DNA of 8,869 nt from Eubacteriaceae bacterium (GCA_003446375.1 DMAW01000093.1:1-8869); one strand, 5' to 3'; shown: positions 1 through 6,635, numbered from the stretch's first letter. Made by a program: numbers and translations. The notes: a model not told the origin generated them from the sequence alone.

Positions 1-20
1 GAATCCCTCTCTCTCCGCCA
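1..20 (+). tRNA. 3' end of tRNA-Ser (partial), element attachment side
   Basis: The first 20 bases parse exactly as the end of a tRNA: GAAT (end of the T loop), CCCTC (3' strand of the T stem), TCTCTCC (3' strand of the acceptor stem), discriminator G and encoded CCA. A GGAGAGA acceptor stem with discriminator G is typical of bacterial tRNA-Ser. The rest of the gene lies outside the window, so the anticodon is unknown. A recombinase gene begins about 160 bp downstream in the same direction, the usual arrangement where an integrative element has used the tRNA 3' end as attB and rebuilt it at attL. Confidence 0.8.
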
Positions 21-46
21 TTTACACAAATTTTCAAAGCGAAAAA

Positions 47-61
47 ATCGTAGATTACGAT
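47..61. repeat. 15-bp palindrome beside the attachment site
   Basis: ATCGTA-GAT-TACGAT is a perfect inverted repeat (6+3+6) 27 bp past the tRNA end. Its place between attachment site and recombinase gene fits a binding site for the recombinase or an excision factor, but nothing in the sequence proves this. Confidence 0.4.
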
Positions 62-127
62 GAATCAACTCCTATGAAACCCGCATAAATACGACTAAAG
101 AAACAAAATTGAATAAACGTCAAAGAA

Positions 128-179
128 TCGTGTCGGCACGACCACCCCAATTAATGGCAAAAGAGGGGGTGGCTTTTTT
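128..179 (+). terminator. Tandem hairpins with T-run; terminator overlapping the int ribosome site
   Basis: A small perfect hairpin (TCGTG-tcgg-CACGA, 128-141) is followed by CCACCCC (142-148) pairing with GGGGTGG (166-172), then C and six T's (174-179). The second hairpin has rho-independent terminator form and would stop transcription running in from the tRNA gene. Its 3' arm is also the best ribosome site for the recombinase, so folding would hide that site. It could be simply the tRNA terminator, or it could be an attenuator limiting recombinase expression. Confidence 0.65.
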
Positions 180-1098
180 GTTACTTAAATTCGCAATACA
201 GGAATTTCTTGAGGACAGAAAGTTTAAAAACCTAACAGAAATAACAGTAAAGGGCTATGAAAGAAGCTTAAAGGCTTTTCATGACTACATCGTAGAAGAA
301 CATCAGGTACTCAATATAGAGGATGTCAGGCCTTTTCACATCAAAGACTATCTCTCCTACAGGAAAAAAGAACTAAAAAACAATGCTGAAACCATCAATC
401 ATGAAATACGCAATCTCAAAGCATTTTTCAACTACTTTGTGAAGGAGAAAGTGATAAGCGTAAACCCCGTAACTGTGCCTATCCAGAAGACAGACACCAA
501 AATTGAGACTTTCACAGACTACCACATACGCCAGATGTTGAGGTATTACCGCAAGCAAAAACAGAGGGGAGATAATTTTTACGCCTATAGGGGATACATC
601 ATGATTCTAATTCTTTTAGGCACAGGAATACGGCTGGGAGAGATGTGCAATCTCAAATGGAAAGATGTCGATTTTGTCAATGCAAAAATGACGGTGATAG
701 GGAAAGGCAGGAGGCAGAGGACTATTCCTCTAACAGACAATTTGAAGAAAGAACTGATGGAATGGAGATTCTATGTGGAAAAGAAACTGGGGAATGTGAC
801 TGAAGACAGCTTTGTTATTCCTACACAGACAGGGAAAAGAATGAACGAAAATTCAGTGAAGACCTTTTTCCAGAGGCTTAAAAAAATTATGAACTTCAGA
901 GATGTAAGGCTGTCACCACACACTTTCAGACACACATTTGCGAAGCAGTGGATTTTAAGCGGTGGAGATGTTTTTTCCCTTCAAAGAATTCTAGGACACA
1001 GCACTATTGAAGTGACAAACAAGTATGTGAACTTATTCGGCAGTGCCCTAAAGGAACAGAATGATAAGTTTAATCCTTTGAATAACATGGATTTGTGA
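178..1098 (+). CDS. int: Tyrosine recombinase / integrase (XerC/D-like)
   Basis: Site-specific recombinase that probably integrates and excises the element at the neighbouring tRNA-Ser gene. From the TTG at 178 it has 306 residues, usual for the family. An N-terminal SAM-like core-binding domain covers roughly residues 1-100. The catalytic domain carries the full set: R152 (in GTGIRLGE), K176, H248 and R251 (HTFRH), H274 (LGHS) and the nucleophile Y283 (NKYVNL). TTG 178 is chosen because a GAGGGGGTGG ribosome site lies 5 bp upstream; in-frame ATG 154 (8 residues longer) has none, nor has TTG 109. A terminator-like hairpin overlaps this start, suggesting translation or read-through control. 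The stop codon lies inside a 10-bp inverted repeat. The catalytic residues are intact, so an active enzyme is likely. The start is the main uncertainty. Confidence 0.93.
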   Translation: MLLKFAIQEFLEDRKFKNLTEITVKGYERSLKAFHDYIVEEHQVLNIEDVRPFHIKDYLSYRKKELKNNAETINHEIRNLKAFFNYFVKEKVISVNPVTVPIQKTDTKIETFTDYHIRQMLRYYRKQKQRGDNFYAYRGYIMILILLGTGIRLGEMCNLKWKDVDFVNAKMTVIGKGRRQRTIPLTDNLKKELMEWRFYVEKKLGNVTEDSFVIPTQTGKRMNENSVKTFFQRLKKIMNFRDVRLSPHTFRHTFAKQWILSGGDVFSLQRILGHSTIEVTNKYVNLFGSALKEQNDKFNPLNNMDL

Positions 1099-1115
1099 AC
1101 GTTGTGTTCACAAAT
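1091..1115. repeat. 10-bp inverted repeat over the int stop codon
   Basis: ATTTGTGAAC - gttgt - GTTCACAAAT forms a perfect 10-bp stem with a 5-base loop, and the TGA of int lies in its left arm. No T-run follows, so it is not a standard terminator. It may stabilise the 3' end of the mRNA or bind a dimeric protein. A perfect 13-bp palindrome (CCTCAA-T-TTGAGG, 1118-1130) follows 2 bp later. Confidence 0.55.
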
Positions 1116-1146
1116 ATCCTCAATTTGAGGAAAGTTAAAAGAAGAG

Positions 1147-1165
1147 TTTCGTACGAAATTCGTAC
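1147..1165. promoter_or_regulatory. Overlapping palindromes TTTCGTACGAAA / GTACGAA-A-TTCGTAC, candidate operator
   Basis: TTCGTAC occurs at 1148 and 1159, exactly 11 bp apart, creating two overlapping perfect palindromes (1147-1158 and 1151-1165). Half-sites one helical turn apart, about 55 bp upstream of the next gene's start, suggest cooperative binding of a small dimeric repressor. I see no convincing sigma-A promoter here, so the regulated transcript is uncertain. Confidence 0.45.
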
Positions 1166-1220
1166 AAAGCAAAAGAAGAATATTAACCAAATTGATTAAA
1201 GTTGAAAGGAGAGAAGATTT

Positions 1221-1583
1221 ATGCCTTCTGAGGTATATGTAAAGCTTGAAATTGAGGAAGACCATTTAAAACGGTTATCTGACCTCTTAGAGAGGGATAA
1301 AACACATATAGAGGACAAAGAGAGGATTGCTTTGTTTTATATTCTGTCAGGGAAAGACAGTCTCTATCAAAACATTGACAAGATTTATGACTTTGAAAAC
1401 CACACAATAAAACCAGAGTGTTTAAATGATGGTGAATGGACAAGTGAAGATAGAAAACTAATTGCATTGGCATTTAATCTTTACAACAACTATGAAATAA
1501 CGCCACTAGAGGTGTTTTGGGGATTGAGTAAGGATTCCTTCCTACTGGCATTGATAGGCATTGTAGAGAGGGTTTATGGCTAA
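1221..1583 (+). CDS. Small conserved protein, DUF6075-like, unknown function
   Basis: The 120-residue acidic protein has no signal peptide or membrane segment. The order of motifs, ERIALFYILSGKDSLYQNID, then a YDF...IKPECLN block, a W, and LAFNLYNNYE, matches from memory the DUF6075 family seen in clostridial genomes and mobile elements; no molecular function is known for it. The start is supported by AAAGGAG ending 9 bp before the ATG. It is separated from int by 122 bp of palindromes and probably has its own control. It is followed by several inverted repeats and a bidirectional terminator. It may be cargo or an accessory regulator; I cannot assign a role. The gene is very likely real, the family call moderate. 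Confidence 0.8.
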   Translation: MPSEVYVKLEIEEDHLKRLSDLLERDKTHIEDKERIALFYILSGKDSLYQNIDKIYDFENHTIKPECLNDGEWTSEDRKLIALAFNLYNNYEITPLEVFWGLSKDSFLLALIGIVERVYG

Positions 1584-1595
1584 TTTTCAAAGGGA

Positions 1596-1680
1596 GTCCT
1601 CTAAAAGGACATCCTTATGAGGTGTTGATGTGACACCAAGTGTCACAGAAATAAAAAGGGACTGCAATTTTGCAATCCCT
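1596..1680. repeat. Row of three inverted repeats after the DUF6075-like gene
   Basis: Three dyads lie in a row: GTCCT-ctaaa-AGGAC (1596-1610), the 19-bp palindrome TGTGACACCAAGTGTCACA (1629-1647) and AGGGAcTGCAA-tt-TTGCAaTCCCT (1657-1680, one mismatch). None has a T-run, so they are not standard terminators. The 19-bp palindrome recurs exactly at 8094-8112. The arrangement suggests protein binding or transcript-end structure. Confidence 0.6.
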
Positions 1681-1692
1681 CTTCCTATAGGC

Positions 1693-1727
1693 AAAAACAG
1701 GGTAGCTAACTGCTACTCTGTTTTTTT
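1693..1727. terminator. Bidirectional rho-independent terminator
   Basis: AAAAACAGGGTAGC (1693-1706) pairs with 1712-1725 over 14 bp with one G-U wobble and a 5-base loop, followed by a T-run on the plus strand and TTTTT on the minus strand. It lies between two converging genes and ends transcripts from both. The stop codon of the minus-strand gene (TAG, 1706-1708) begins inside it. Confidence 0.85.
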
Positions 1728-2764
1728 ATTATCTCTTGTATTTTTTCAAGAGTGGCGTAAGCTTTTTGTTTTTCAGTGAGTTGTTTATGTATTTCTTCTA
1801 CAGTGTAACCCTTTTGATACAATTCTACTACTCTCTTTTCTGTTTTATGTGCGTATTGTCTACAGTGTTTACCAGTTGGGATATCTACCCATTTACTGGT
1901 TTTCTCATCGTATTTTTTGATACTTTCGGGACAAAATTTTTGTCCTTTTTTTTGTGGTACAAATAACGAATGGCAGAATTCACATTCTTTAACAGGTCTT
2001 TGCTTAAAAACATCGAGATATAACTCATAGTATAAAACAGCTAAAAGATTCTTCAAATAAAGGTACTGCTTATATTCTTTGGTGTCAGTGACAAATAATA
2101 TTTTCACAAATGAATTCTCTACTAGTACTTCATTGATTTGTTTTATCACAAAATATTTTGCTACATCGAATAATTCAGTGTCTTTATCGGTAATAAATAC
2201 GGGATTAACGGTTATGTAAAGTTTAGAACTTATAAGGTTCAACATATATTTGCCGTCACCAAGAGGCTTAATTGTTTTTTCAAGTTTAACATAATCTACA
2301 TCATCGGGGTTTTGTACATCTAAAGCTTCTGCAATAAAAACAAGGTTTTGAATTTGCTTAATATGTTTACGCCAATCTTCAATATATGTTCCTTCCCTTA
2401 CGATATTCGAGGATACGAAAAAATTCGGGCATAAATCACCATATTTATTGGCGAATTCTAATATACTTTCGGTATTATTATAATCAACTTCTGCAAATTT
2501 TTTATACAATTGAGGTTCGATGATTAAAGGGTTATATTGCCTAAGACTTTTCTCATAAGCTAATTTAAATGATGTGTAAAGACCTTTTTTATTCCAACGA
2601 TTCAAGATTTTTTCTCTTATATTTTGTGGTTTTGAATGTAGTAAATCTTTTAATTCGGGAAAATTATCTAAATTATCATCTTTTGTTCCCAAGCTTTTAC
2701 CCATAACCAATTCTAAACCATCGCCTATAGGAGGAAGTAAAATCCAAGCATATACATGTTCCAT
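1706..2764 (-). CDS. Zinc-finger protein of unknown function, divergent from the XRE regulator
   Basis: A soluble 352-residue protein I cannot assign to a characterised family. Near the C-terminus C261-x2-C264, C278 and H300-C301 form a probable zinc-binding motif, loosely like the CGNR/ABATE-type fingers; an FANKYG block (residues 104-109) also recalls such proteins. After the finger, residues 311-330 (VVELYQKGYTVEEIHKQL) look like a helix-turn-helix half, so DNA binding is plausible. AGAGGTG lies 7 bp before the ATG. A strong minus promoter (TTGCTT-17-TACAAT, TG-extended) drives it, overlapping the promoter of the XRE gene. This is the place usually taken by the main repressor (CI or Stl type) of phages and satellites, so it could be the element's maintenance regulator; a cargo or defence gene is the alternative. 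The gene is secure, its role is not. Confidence 0.85.
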   Translation of the reverse strand: MEHVYAWILLPPIGDGLELVMGKSLGTKDDNLDNFPELKDLLHSKPQNIREKILNRWNKKGLYTSFKLAYEKSLRQYNPLIIEPQLYKKFAEVDYNNTESILEFANKYGDLCPNFFVSSNIVREGTYIEDWRKHIKQIQNLVFIAEALDVQNPDDVDYVKLEKTIKPLGDGKYMLNLISSKLYITVNPVFITDKDTELFDVAKYFVIKQINEVLVENSFVKILFVTDTKEYKQYLYLKNLLAVLYYELYLDVFKQRPVKECEFCHSLFVPQKKGQKFCPESIKKYDEKTSKWVDIPTGKHCRQYAHKTEKRVVELYQKGYTVEEIHKQLTEKQKAYATLEKIQEIIKKQSSS

Positions 2765-2784
2765 CTCTTACACCTCTTTTTTTG

Positions 2785-2805
2785 AGGTTACGCATAGGTT
2801 ACGCA
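2785..2805. promoter_or_regulatory. Tandem 10-bp repeat AGGTTACGCA, candidate operator
   Basis: AGGTTACGCA occurs twice, exactly 11 bp apart, in the 5' untranslated region of the minus-strand gene, about 20-40 bp after its predicted transcription start. Same-face spacing favours cooperative binding. The XRE protein encoded next door is the obvious candidate to bind it, which is inference. Confidence 0.55.
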
Positions 2806-2812
2806 AAATCAT

Positions 2813-2841
2813 TTGAATATCTGTAATTCCTATTGTACCAT
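2813..2841 (+). promoter_or_regulatory. Rightward promoter of the XRE/replication block (weak match)
   Basis: TTGAAT (2813-2818) and TACCAT (2836-2841) are separated by 17 bp, upstream of the XRE gene. The -10 overlaps the -10 of the leftward promoter by two bases, so both cannot be occupied at once. The -10 match is modest. Confidence 0.4.
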
Positions 2842-2860
2842 ATAAGTTAGGAAAAAGCAA
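2832..2860 (-). promoter_or_regulatory. Leftward promoter of the zinc-finger gene
   Basis: On the minus strand TTGCTT (2855-2860) and TACAAT (2832-2837) are separated by 17 bp with an extended TG element before the -10. This is a near-consensus vegetative promoter and probably strong. An iteron-like word, GTAATTCCTA (2823-2832), overlaps its start region. Confidence 0.75.
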
Positions 2861-2879
2861 TGGGAGGAGGTTATTGCTT

Positions 2880-3119
2880 ATGACTAAATTAGAAGCTTTA
2901 AGGAAGCAGAAGGGGTGGACTCAAAGAGAGGTAGCCGAAAGATTGCACATCAGCGGGTCTATTATTTCCCAAGTAGAAAAGGGTTTTCGGAAGGCTTATC
3001 CTAAACTTATGAGGCGGCTGGCAGAGGTTTTCGAAGTAGAGGTTTCCGACTTGTTCGAAGATGATGGCACACCCAAGTTATTAGAAGAAGATTACATTGT
3101 TTTGCCAGTGAGGAGGTAG
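2880..3119 (+). CDS. Small XRE-family (Cro-like) transcriptional regulator
   Basis: The 79-residue protein is almost entirely one XRE/Cro-CI helix-turn-helix domain. Residues about 12-37 (GWTQREVAERLHISGSIISQ and onward) form the DNA-binding helices, and SDLFE near residue 55 is the usual end of the fold. It lacks the C-terminal multimerisation or peptidase domain of CI-like repressors, so Cro-like behaviour is more likely. ATG 2880 is preferred over TTG 2874 because GGGAGGAGG ends 9 bp before the ATG but only 3 bp before the TTG. It is the first gene of the rightward block leading to replication and diverges from the zinc-finger gene, so it probably controls the overlapping promoters and itself. 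Confidence 0.92.
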   Translation: MTKLEALRKQKGWTQREVAERLHISGSIISQVEKGFRKAYPKLMRRLAEVFEVEVSDLFEDDGTPKLLEEDYIVLPVRR

Positions 3120-3175
3120 CAGGGCACAATGTATCATCTCTTTCTCTAATTCACTTTCCAAAGGGGGCGAATGTG

Positions 3176-3325
3176 ATGAAATTAACACCACTTCAAGCCA
3201 TTAGGAAGAAGTGTTTACAATGTAGTAATAATCAACCAAAGGAGGTGGAATTATGCCCAATCAAAAGCTGTCCTCTATATCCATTTCGCTTTGGGAAAAC
3301 ACAGGATGACCCTAACGAAAAATAA
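3176..3325 (+). CDS. 49-aa four-cysteine microprotein
   Basis: A short open frame starts MKLTPLQAIRKKC and holds C13-x2-C16 and C27-x4-C32 followed by PLYPFRFGK. This pattern matches, from memory, a small protein common in clostridial phages and mobile elements (TPLxAIRxxCxxC...CPLYPyRxG). The four cysteines probably bind one zinc ion. AAGGGGG lies 8 bp before the ATG; GTG 3173 in the same frame would add one residue. It sits between the XRE regulator and the replication genes, probably on the same transcript. Its function is unknown; a small nucleic-acid or protein-binding adaptor is a guess. Confidence 0.82.
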   Translation: MKLTPLQAIRKKCLQCSNNQPKEVELCPIKSCPLYPFRFGKTQDDPNEK

Positions 3326-3408
3326 ACGTATACATGCCTTCCTTTTGATTTGGTGTTATATTCCAGCCTTGTATATCGCTTAAATACTGGCGTACATGGT
3401 TGGAATAA

Positions 3409-3437
3409 TTTACAAAAATCGAATTTTTGGAGATAAA
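3409..3437 (+). promoter_or_regulatory. Possible internal promoter before the replication genes
   Basis: TTTACA (3409-3414) and GATAAA (3432-3437) are 17 bp apart. The predicted start falls at about 3443, exactly where a GGGGATA-cattta-TATCCCC hairpin begins. The -10 is imperfect, so this is a suggestion. Confidence 0.35.
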
Positions 3438-3442
3438 ACTTT

Positions 3443-3484
3443 GGGGATACATTTATATCCCCCACACATTAGTTTTGAAAACTA
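3443..3484. promoter_or_regulatory. Leader hairpin and 15-bp palindrome before the 114-aa gene
   Basis: GGGGATA pairs perfectly with TATCCCC across a 6-base loop (3443-3462), and 7 bp later TAGTTTT-G-AAAACTA (3470-3484) is a perfect palindrome ending just before the ribosome site. The first could cap the transcript or stabilise its 5' end. The second could be an operator, or an RNA hairpin acting on translation of the gene at 3501. Confidence 0.5.
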
Positions 3485-3500
3485 TTTTGGAGGTGGTAGG

Positions 3501-3845
3501 ATGAAATACATTATTCAAAATCCGATTACAGGCAAAAAGGTGTTTGCGGGAGAATTGATAGAGGATACTTTCTACAAGAGGGTGAAAACAAACCAAAAGT
3601 TGCGGATTTTGGACTCATACGGAATCGAAGCAAGTGTCATAGAAGATTTGAAAAAAAGAGGATGTAAAAAAATCGTCCTCATAGAGGACGGCAAGAAAGA
3701 GTATAGTGTGTCTTTTAACACCTTTTACACCAAAGCAATTAGGGAAACTTTTGGAAAATCTTCATACCAGTTTTATCTCCCTATGAAGTACTGGGAAAAA
3801 GCAAATGAAGAACAGCAAGGAGTACAATTGGTTATTAACCTCTAA
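3501..3845 (+). CDS. Unknown 114-aa protein, first gene before the primase-helicase
   Basis: I do not recognise a family. The protein is basic and soluble, begins MKYIIQNPITGKKVFAGELI and carries KKIVLIEDGKKEYSVSFNTF in the middle and YQFYLPMKYW near the end, so a small alpha/beta fold is likely. ATG 3501 is chosen because GGAGGTG lies 6 bp upstream; the frame is open back to an ATG at 3396, but that start has no ribosome site and the added residues cross the leader hairpins. The primase-helicase begins 24 bp after the stop, so the two are surely cotranscribed. This suggests a replication accessory role (single-strand binding or helicase loading, for example), without direct evidence. Confidence 0.8.
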   Translation: MKYIIQNPITGKKVFAGELIEDTFYKRVKTNQKLRILDSYGIEASVIEDLKKRGCKKIVLIEDGKKEYSVSFNTFYTKAIRETFGKSSYQFYLPMKYWEKANEEQQGVQLVINL

Positions 3846-3869
3846 AATCCTTTAGGAAGGAGAATGCTT

Positions 3870-5681
3870 GTGGATATTAGCACTCTCAAGAAAAAAATCG
3901 ATATAGTGAACATCATTTCTCACTATGTGGAGTTAAAACGGGAGGGGACAAGCTATAAAGGGCTTTGTCCCTTCCATCCTGATACTAATCCCTCTTTTAG
4001 TGTATCACCTGAAAGAGGGATTTACAAGTGCTTTGGCTGTGGAGTTAGTGGTGATGTTTTTGACTTTATCCAGAGGATAGAAAACTGCACATTTGACGAA
4101 GCAGTAAGGAAGGTAATGGAGATGGCAGGAATTAATGAACCTCTTCCTATAGGAAAGGGAACAGAAGAATGCAAAGAAGATTTTTCAAAATTTGTGGAGG
4201 AAGCACATAAAAATATCGACAAAACCGATTACCTTTCAAAACGAGGCATTAGCGAAGCATTAATCAAAAAGTATCATATCGGTTTTGATGGGGAAGGGGT
4301 TATTGTACCTCTTTCCTATAGGGGTGAAATTGTAGGTTATGTAAAGAGGTTTATTGAGGGAGAGAGACGCTATTACAACCCTAAAGGAGTGAAATTAGTA
4401 CCGTTTAACATAGCTGTAAAGCAGGATGTTGTCTTTGTAACAGAAGGGATATTTGACGCCTTAGCAGTAGAGGAAGTTATCGGCTTACCTGCAATAGCTT
4501 TGCTGGGCAGTCAAAACCATAACGTTTTGTTGGAGAATTTGCATTGCGACCACTACATCATCATGCTTGATAATGACGAAACAGGGCAAAAACAAGCTTT
4601 AGAGTTATACAACAAACTGAAGGGGAAAGGGAAAAAGGTGACTTTATTTGACAGCAGTCTCTATCCTGCCGAAGTTAAAGACCCAAGTGAGTGGCTTGTC
4701 AAGAATAAGGATGGATTTAAGAAAGTTTTGGACTTATACGTTACAATTGCGAGGAAGCCTTATTCTCTTAAAGCATTGACGCTAAACTACCAAAATACCT
4801 TTAGGGCGGGGAAATATAAGCCTATCCCTACAGGCATAAAAGCTATAGATGATGTTTTAGAAGGCGGTTTAAGAAAAGGCATGTTCTACACCATTGGTGC
4901 AATGCCAGGGACTGGGAAGAGTAGCTTGTGCATTCAAATGACTGATTCACTAGCAAAAGCGGGTTATAATGTCATATACGTCTCTGTTGAAATGTCGGAG
5001 TATGAAATACAAACAAAACTATTTGCAAGAGAATTTACACTAACACGCTTACAGAAGGGCTTTTTTGAAAAAAAAGATGTGCTTATTCAGACTGAACTTT
5101 TAAAAGGTCATATTGCCGATAAAGACAAGCTTACTGCCTTTAATGAAATCATTAAAAATTATATTAACGAAGTAGGCGAAAGGATACACATTGTCTTTAC
5201 CACCTCTTTGAATGAGGTTAGAAAGGCAGTTGAGATGGTACCCAACAGTATCCTGATTGTCGATTATCTTCAAAAGGTACAGCCTAACGGGAAATTTCAG
5301 ACGGATAAACAGCGTATTGATATGGTCCTAAATGAATTGAATGAGATAAAAAACAGATACGAGATACCCACTTTGCTTGTTTCAAGTATAAACAGACAAA
5401 GCTATAACAGTGAAGGCGAGATGTCAGCTTTTAAAGAAAGCGGAACTATCGAATACGACACAGCAGGGGCTTTTGTGATGACAACGAAGAAAGATGGAAA
5501 CACAAAAGACCTCATCGGAGAGGATGGTTTGAAGGGAGTGTACAAACATGTCTACTTAGAATGTGTGAAAAATCGCTATGGGCAGGTAGGAGAAAAGAAG
5601 GAACTTGTGTTTTACCCCTTATTTAGCCATTTTGAAGAAAAAGAAGGAGGGATTGAAGATGAGTTATTTAGTGGACGCTAA
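3870..5681 (+). CDS. Fused DNA primase-helicase (CHC2 + Toprim + DnaB-like)
   Basis: A 603-residue bifunctional enzyme that should unwind the fork and lay primers for the element's own replication, as T7 gp4 does. A CHC2 zinc finger is intact (C33, H36, C54, C57). The Toprim catalytic core follows, with E192 and D196 in VTEGIFDAL and D234/D236 in MLDNDETG. After a linker near residue 300, a RecA/DnaB motor has Walker A at 344-351 (MPGTGKS), Walker B ending at D465 (ILIVDYLQK) and the DnaB-type SSINRQ...FKESGTIEYD block at 505-530. GTG 3870 is preferred to ATG 3864 because AAGGAG ends at 3862, 7 bp before the GTG but 1 bp before the ATG. Its end overlaps the initiator gene by 23 bp, implying coupled translation. 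All key residues look intact. Confidence 0.95.
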   Translation: MDISTLKKKIDIVNIISHYVELKREGTSYKGLCPFHPDTNPSFSVSPERGIYKCFGCGVSGDVFDFIQRIENCTFDEAVRKVMEMAGINEPLPIGKGTEECKEDFSKFVEEAHKNIDKTDYLSKRGISEALIKKYHIGFDGEGVIVPLSYRGEIVGYVKRFIEGERRYYNPKGVKLVPFNIAVKQDVVFVTEGIFDALAVEEVIGLPAIALLGSQNHNVLLENLHCDHYIIMLDNDETGQKQALELYNKLKGKGKKVTLFDSSLYPAEVKDPSEWLVKNKDGFKKVLDLYVTIARKPYSLKALTLNYQNTFRAGKYKPIPTGIKAIDDVLEGGLRKGMFYTIGAMPGTGKSSLCIQMTDSLAKAGYNVIYVSVEMSEYEIQTKLFAREFTLTRLQKGFFEKKDVLIQTELLKGHIADKDKLTAFNEIIKNYINEVGERIHIVFTTSLNEVRKAVEMVPNSILIVDYLQKVQPNGKFQTDKQRIDMVLNELNEIKNRYEIPTLLVSSINRQSYNSEGEMSAFKESGTIEYDTAGAFVMTTKKDGNTKDLIGEDGLKGVYKHVYLECVKNRYGQVGEKKELVFYPLFSHFEEKEGGIEDELFSGR

Positions 5682-6465
5682 TTTAGTTATTAATCCTATC
5701 TTCCCTTTACGCCATGTGCTACCTGAAATATTAAGCGACAAGGAGGTGAAAAGAGAAGATGGAACAACATTTACACCTCTAAGATGGCAGTATAAAACAG
5801 CAGACGGCGGAGAAGTAATTGTAGTTTCGAGTAATAAACTCACCCCATTTGACAGCATGGTTTACAGAACCATTATCACCTATAGGCAGGAAAAAGGAAT
5901 TAAGGAAAACCATTTTGAAATACCTGTCAACTATATTATGCAAAAAACGGGGCTAAATTTCAATAAGACAGTAGAACGGGAAAGAATTGAGAATTCTCTC
6001 CTAAAACTAATGGACACCCACATTTTAATCGAAAAGTACCTCAAGAAAACCGAGAAGGGAAACATAAGAGAAAAAACATATTTCAACCTGTTAAGCGGTT
6101 TTGGTTATCGTCAACCTGAAACAAAAAGGGGCAGAGGGCATGTGAAGAAAATATATGTGCAACTGCCTCAGGTTTTATGTGACAACTTAGACAACGGCTA
6201 TGTAGTCAGAGGAGAAATTGAAACGCTAAAAAAAGTATTGAAAAGTCCTCTAGAGGTCAGAATTTACGATTACCTAACTGTCAGATGTGCCAAGAGGCAG
6301 GAACATGTCCGAAACTTTACAGCCTTTTGCAGAGAGGATGTGGCGATGGAAAAAGGAGAAGACGGCGAAAAGGAAGTGTTGAAAGCATTAGAAAGCATGA
6401 AGAAAAAAGGCATAATTGATTACAGCATTGACAACAGTAACAACTTGACGATAAAACTGCTTTAA
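5659..6465 (+). CDS. Plasmid-type replication initiator (iteron-binding, winged-helix)
   Basis: A 268-residue protein probably binding the iterons that start 46 bp after its stop codon and opening the origin. Residues about 61-130 (LTPFDSMVYRTIITYRQ... ENSLLKLMDTHILIE) have the form of a first winged-helix domain as in RepA/TrfA-type initiators; residues about 195-268 (SPLEVRIYDYLTVR... ALESMKKKGIIDYSI) suggest a second one. The family call rests on this pattern and on context, not on a strong signature. ATG 5659 has AAGGAGG 8 bp upstream, inside the end of the primase-helicase gene; the 23-bp overlap keeps the two products in step. The pairing of own initiator and own primase-helicase means the element needs little from the host to start replication. 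Confidence 0.85.
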   Translation: MSYLVDANLVINPIFPLRHVLPEILSDKEVKREDGTTFTPLRWQYKTADGGEVIVVSSNKLTPFDSMVYRTIITYRQEKGIKENHFEIPVNYIMQKTGLNFNKTVERERIENSLLKLMDTHILIEKYLKKTEKGNIREKTYFNLLSGFGYRQPETKRGRGHVKKIYVQLPQVLCDNLDNGYVVRGEIETLKKVLKSPLEVRIYDYLTVRCAKRQEHVRNFTAFCREDVAMEKGEDGEKEVLKALESMKKKGIIDYSIDNSNNLTIKLL

Positions 6466-6511
6466 CCCCATATACCCATGGGGGGTATATCAAAATTGGA
6501 AAAAATTAATA

Positions 6512-6593
6512 TGTAGGAATTACCTAGCTAAAACTGTAGGAATTACCCCCCGAAAACTGTAGGAATTACCCCCGTAAAACTGTAGGAATTACC
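6512..6593 (+). repeat. Four 23-bp-spaced iterons, core TGTAGGAATTACC
   Basis: TGTAGGAATTACC starts at 6512, 6535, 6558 and 6581, an exact 23-bp period, so all copies lie on nearly the same face of the helix. Copies 2-4 are preceded by AAAAC or AAAC; the first differs there (AATA). These are the likely binding sites of the initiator encoded just upstream. Confidence 0.88.
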
Positions 6594-6635
6594 TCTTTTT
6601 CGAGACCGCAAACCCGCATGAATACTGAGTTTTTC

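Noticed and set aside
373..1473. Minus-strand open frames at 373-558, 981-1265 and 1219-1473
   Set aside because: They lie opposite the recombinase and the DUF6075-like gene, with no ribosome sites or recognisable motifs; shadows of the real genes.
1629..1647. CRP-type site (TGTGA...TCACA)
   Set aside because: The half-sites are separated by 9 bases rather than 6, and no promoter lies next to either copy.
1736..1966. Plus-strand frame rich in F and Y opposite the zinc-finger gene
   Set aside because: Apparent membrane protein is the complement of lysine- and glutamate-rich codons of the real minus-strand gene.
3232..3465. Minus-strand frame opposite the microprotein and leader
   Set aside because: No ribosome site or motif; the plus-strand four-cysteine frame is far better supported.
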